Source: CALLCD01 sp039196965 (GTDB taxonomy: Bacteria; Pseudomonadota; Alphaproteobacteria; Caulobacterales; Hyphomonadaceae). Taken from it: 64,000 nt of DNA. Made by a program: the position numbers and the translations under genes. Below are positions 63,832 through 64,000 of this stretch, piece after piece. Position 1 is the stretch's first letter. Every line of letters starts with the position of its first letter. The notes under the pieces were generated by a model, which saw only the letters and a program-made list of their open reading frames with translations, was not told where the DNA came from and ran no database searches. Location: NCBI GenBank assembly GCA_039196965.1, contig JBCCUK010000009.1, positions 57,871-121,870 of the forward strand, written 5' to 3'.

Positions 63832-64000
63832 CTAAGAACTATCCCACGCTTTGAGCGCTGTTCGAAGCTCCACTTTCAAGGCTCCGTGGATGACGGAGAG
63901 TTCTGTACTCATCCCCCTCGGGACTATCTGTGGCAGGAGGATTGGTGCGGGCTCGCGGGCGACGCGCATTATCCGTAGACGGTGGGCCAAGCGCTTTGCA
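63832..64000 (-). CDS. C-terminal fragment of an unidentified protein
   Basis: The last 55 codons of a minus-strand open frame that enters from the right edge and stops at a TAG. The visible residues include LAHRLRIMRVAREPAPILLP, then IVPRGMSTELSVIHGALKVE and the end LKAWDSS. No family is recognised. It converges with rpoC but the terminator lies between. A real gene is plausible because it is continuous to the edge, but short; confidence is moderate. Confidence 0.45.
   Translation of the reverse strand, partial: AKRLAHRLRIMRVAREPAPILLPQIVPRGMSTELSVIHGALKVELRTALKAWDSS

Noticed and set aside
1..64000. CRISPR array, prophage, insertion sequence, toxin-antitoxin or secretion island
   Set aside because: No regularly spaced repeats, transposase or integrase motifs, or terminal inverted repeats were seen; the genes are mostly housekeeping.
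1..64000. A wholly new multi-gene system
   Set aside because: Each cluster resembles a known type or is a single odd gene; the leads listed are unusual forms, and nothing in the sequence supports claiming a new system.

Overview
The window is a gene-dense stretch of an alphaproteobacterial chromosome. It holds about 57 protein genes on both strands, mostly core functions, and shows no prophage, insertion sequence, CRISPR array, tRNA or rRNA that I could recognise. The alphaproteobacterial signs are a DnaG primase with a degenerate zinc site of a kind I recall from that class, long acidic RpoD and RpoH sigma factors, a ProXp-type editing deacylase, a CYP153 alkane hydroxylase with its ferredoxin, a Caulobacter-like promoter before carA, and the order lptD-surA-pdxA-rsmA. 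A marine or hydrocarbon-exposed member of the Parvularculales, Caulobacterales or Hyphomonadales would fit, but genus cannot be fixed from sequence reading alone.

Layout. 1-5000: an exported protein fragment, an M48 lipoprotein protease, a small lipoprotein, a SpoU-type RNA methyltransferase, an SdpR/SdpI-like pair, an exported RidA-like protein and rpoH. 5200-10900: a sugar-nucleotide-type epimerase, an exported M20 peptidase, a DUF3667 membrane protein, and a four-gene operon (thioredoxin-TPR, Lon substrate-binding domain, Trm112, DUF971). 11000-17400: CYP153, ferredoxin and TetR, ProXp and DUF6065 genes, an NHL-repeat protein and a YbdG-like mechanosensitive channel. 17500-24600: rpoD and dnaG, carA, and a cyclic-nucleotide-domain patatin. 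24800-28900: an acyl-CoA carboxylase beta subunit, two tandem short-chain dehydrogenases and a double-hotdog thioesterase, suggesting acyl-CoA metabolism. 29000-41100: smpB, dapA, a lytic transglycosylase, a diguanylate cyclase, then rsmA-pdxA-surA-lptD and dprA-plsY. 41400-47900: a lone GH2 beta-galactosidase, rplI-rpsR-rpsF, and small accessory genes. 47950-64000: fabD-fabG-acpP-fabF, a DUF917-like lipoprotein, then rplK-rplA-rplJ-rplL-rpoB-rpoC closed by a strong terminator.

How the genes work together. The fab cluster, plsY and the lipoprotein/LPS genes serve envelope building. The L11-to-RpoC operon, rpsF-rpsR-rplI, rpoD, rpoH, dnaG, smpB and rsmA serve information processing. CYP153 with ferredoxin, the carboxylase, the SDRs and the thioesterase are plausibly lipid or alkane catabolism. 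I found no convincing new multi-gene system. The best leads are an exported DUF917-like protein wedged between fabF and rplK, the SdpR/SdpI cassette whose operator touches the start codon, a 22-bp operator candidate before CYP153, a repeat cluster near smpB, and a pattern of convergent genes whose stop codons overlap or abut.
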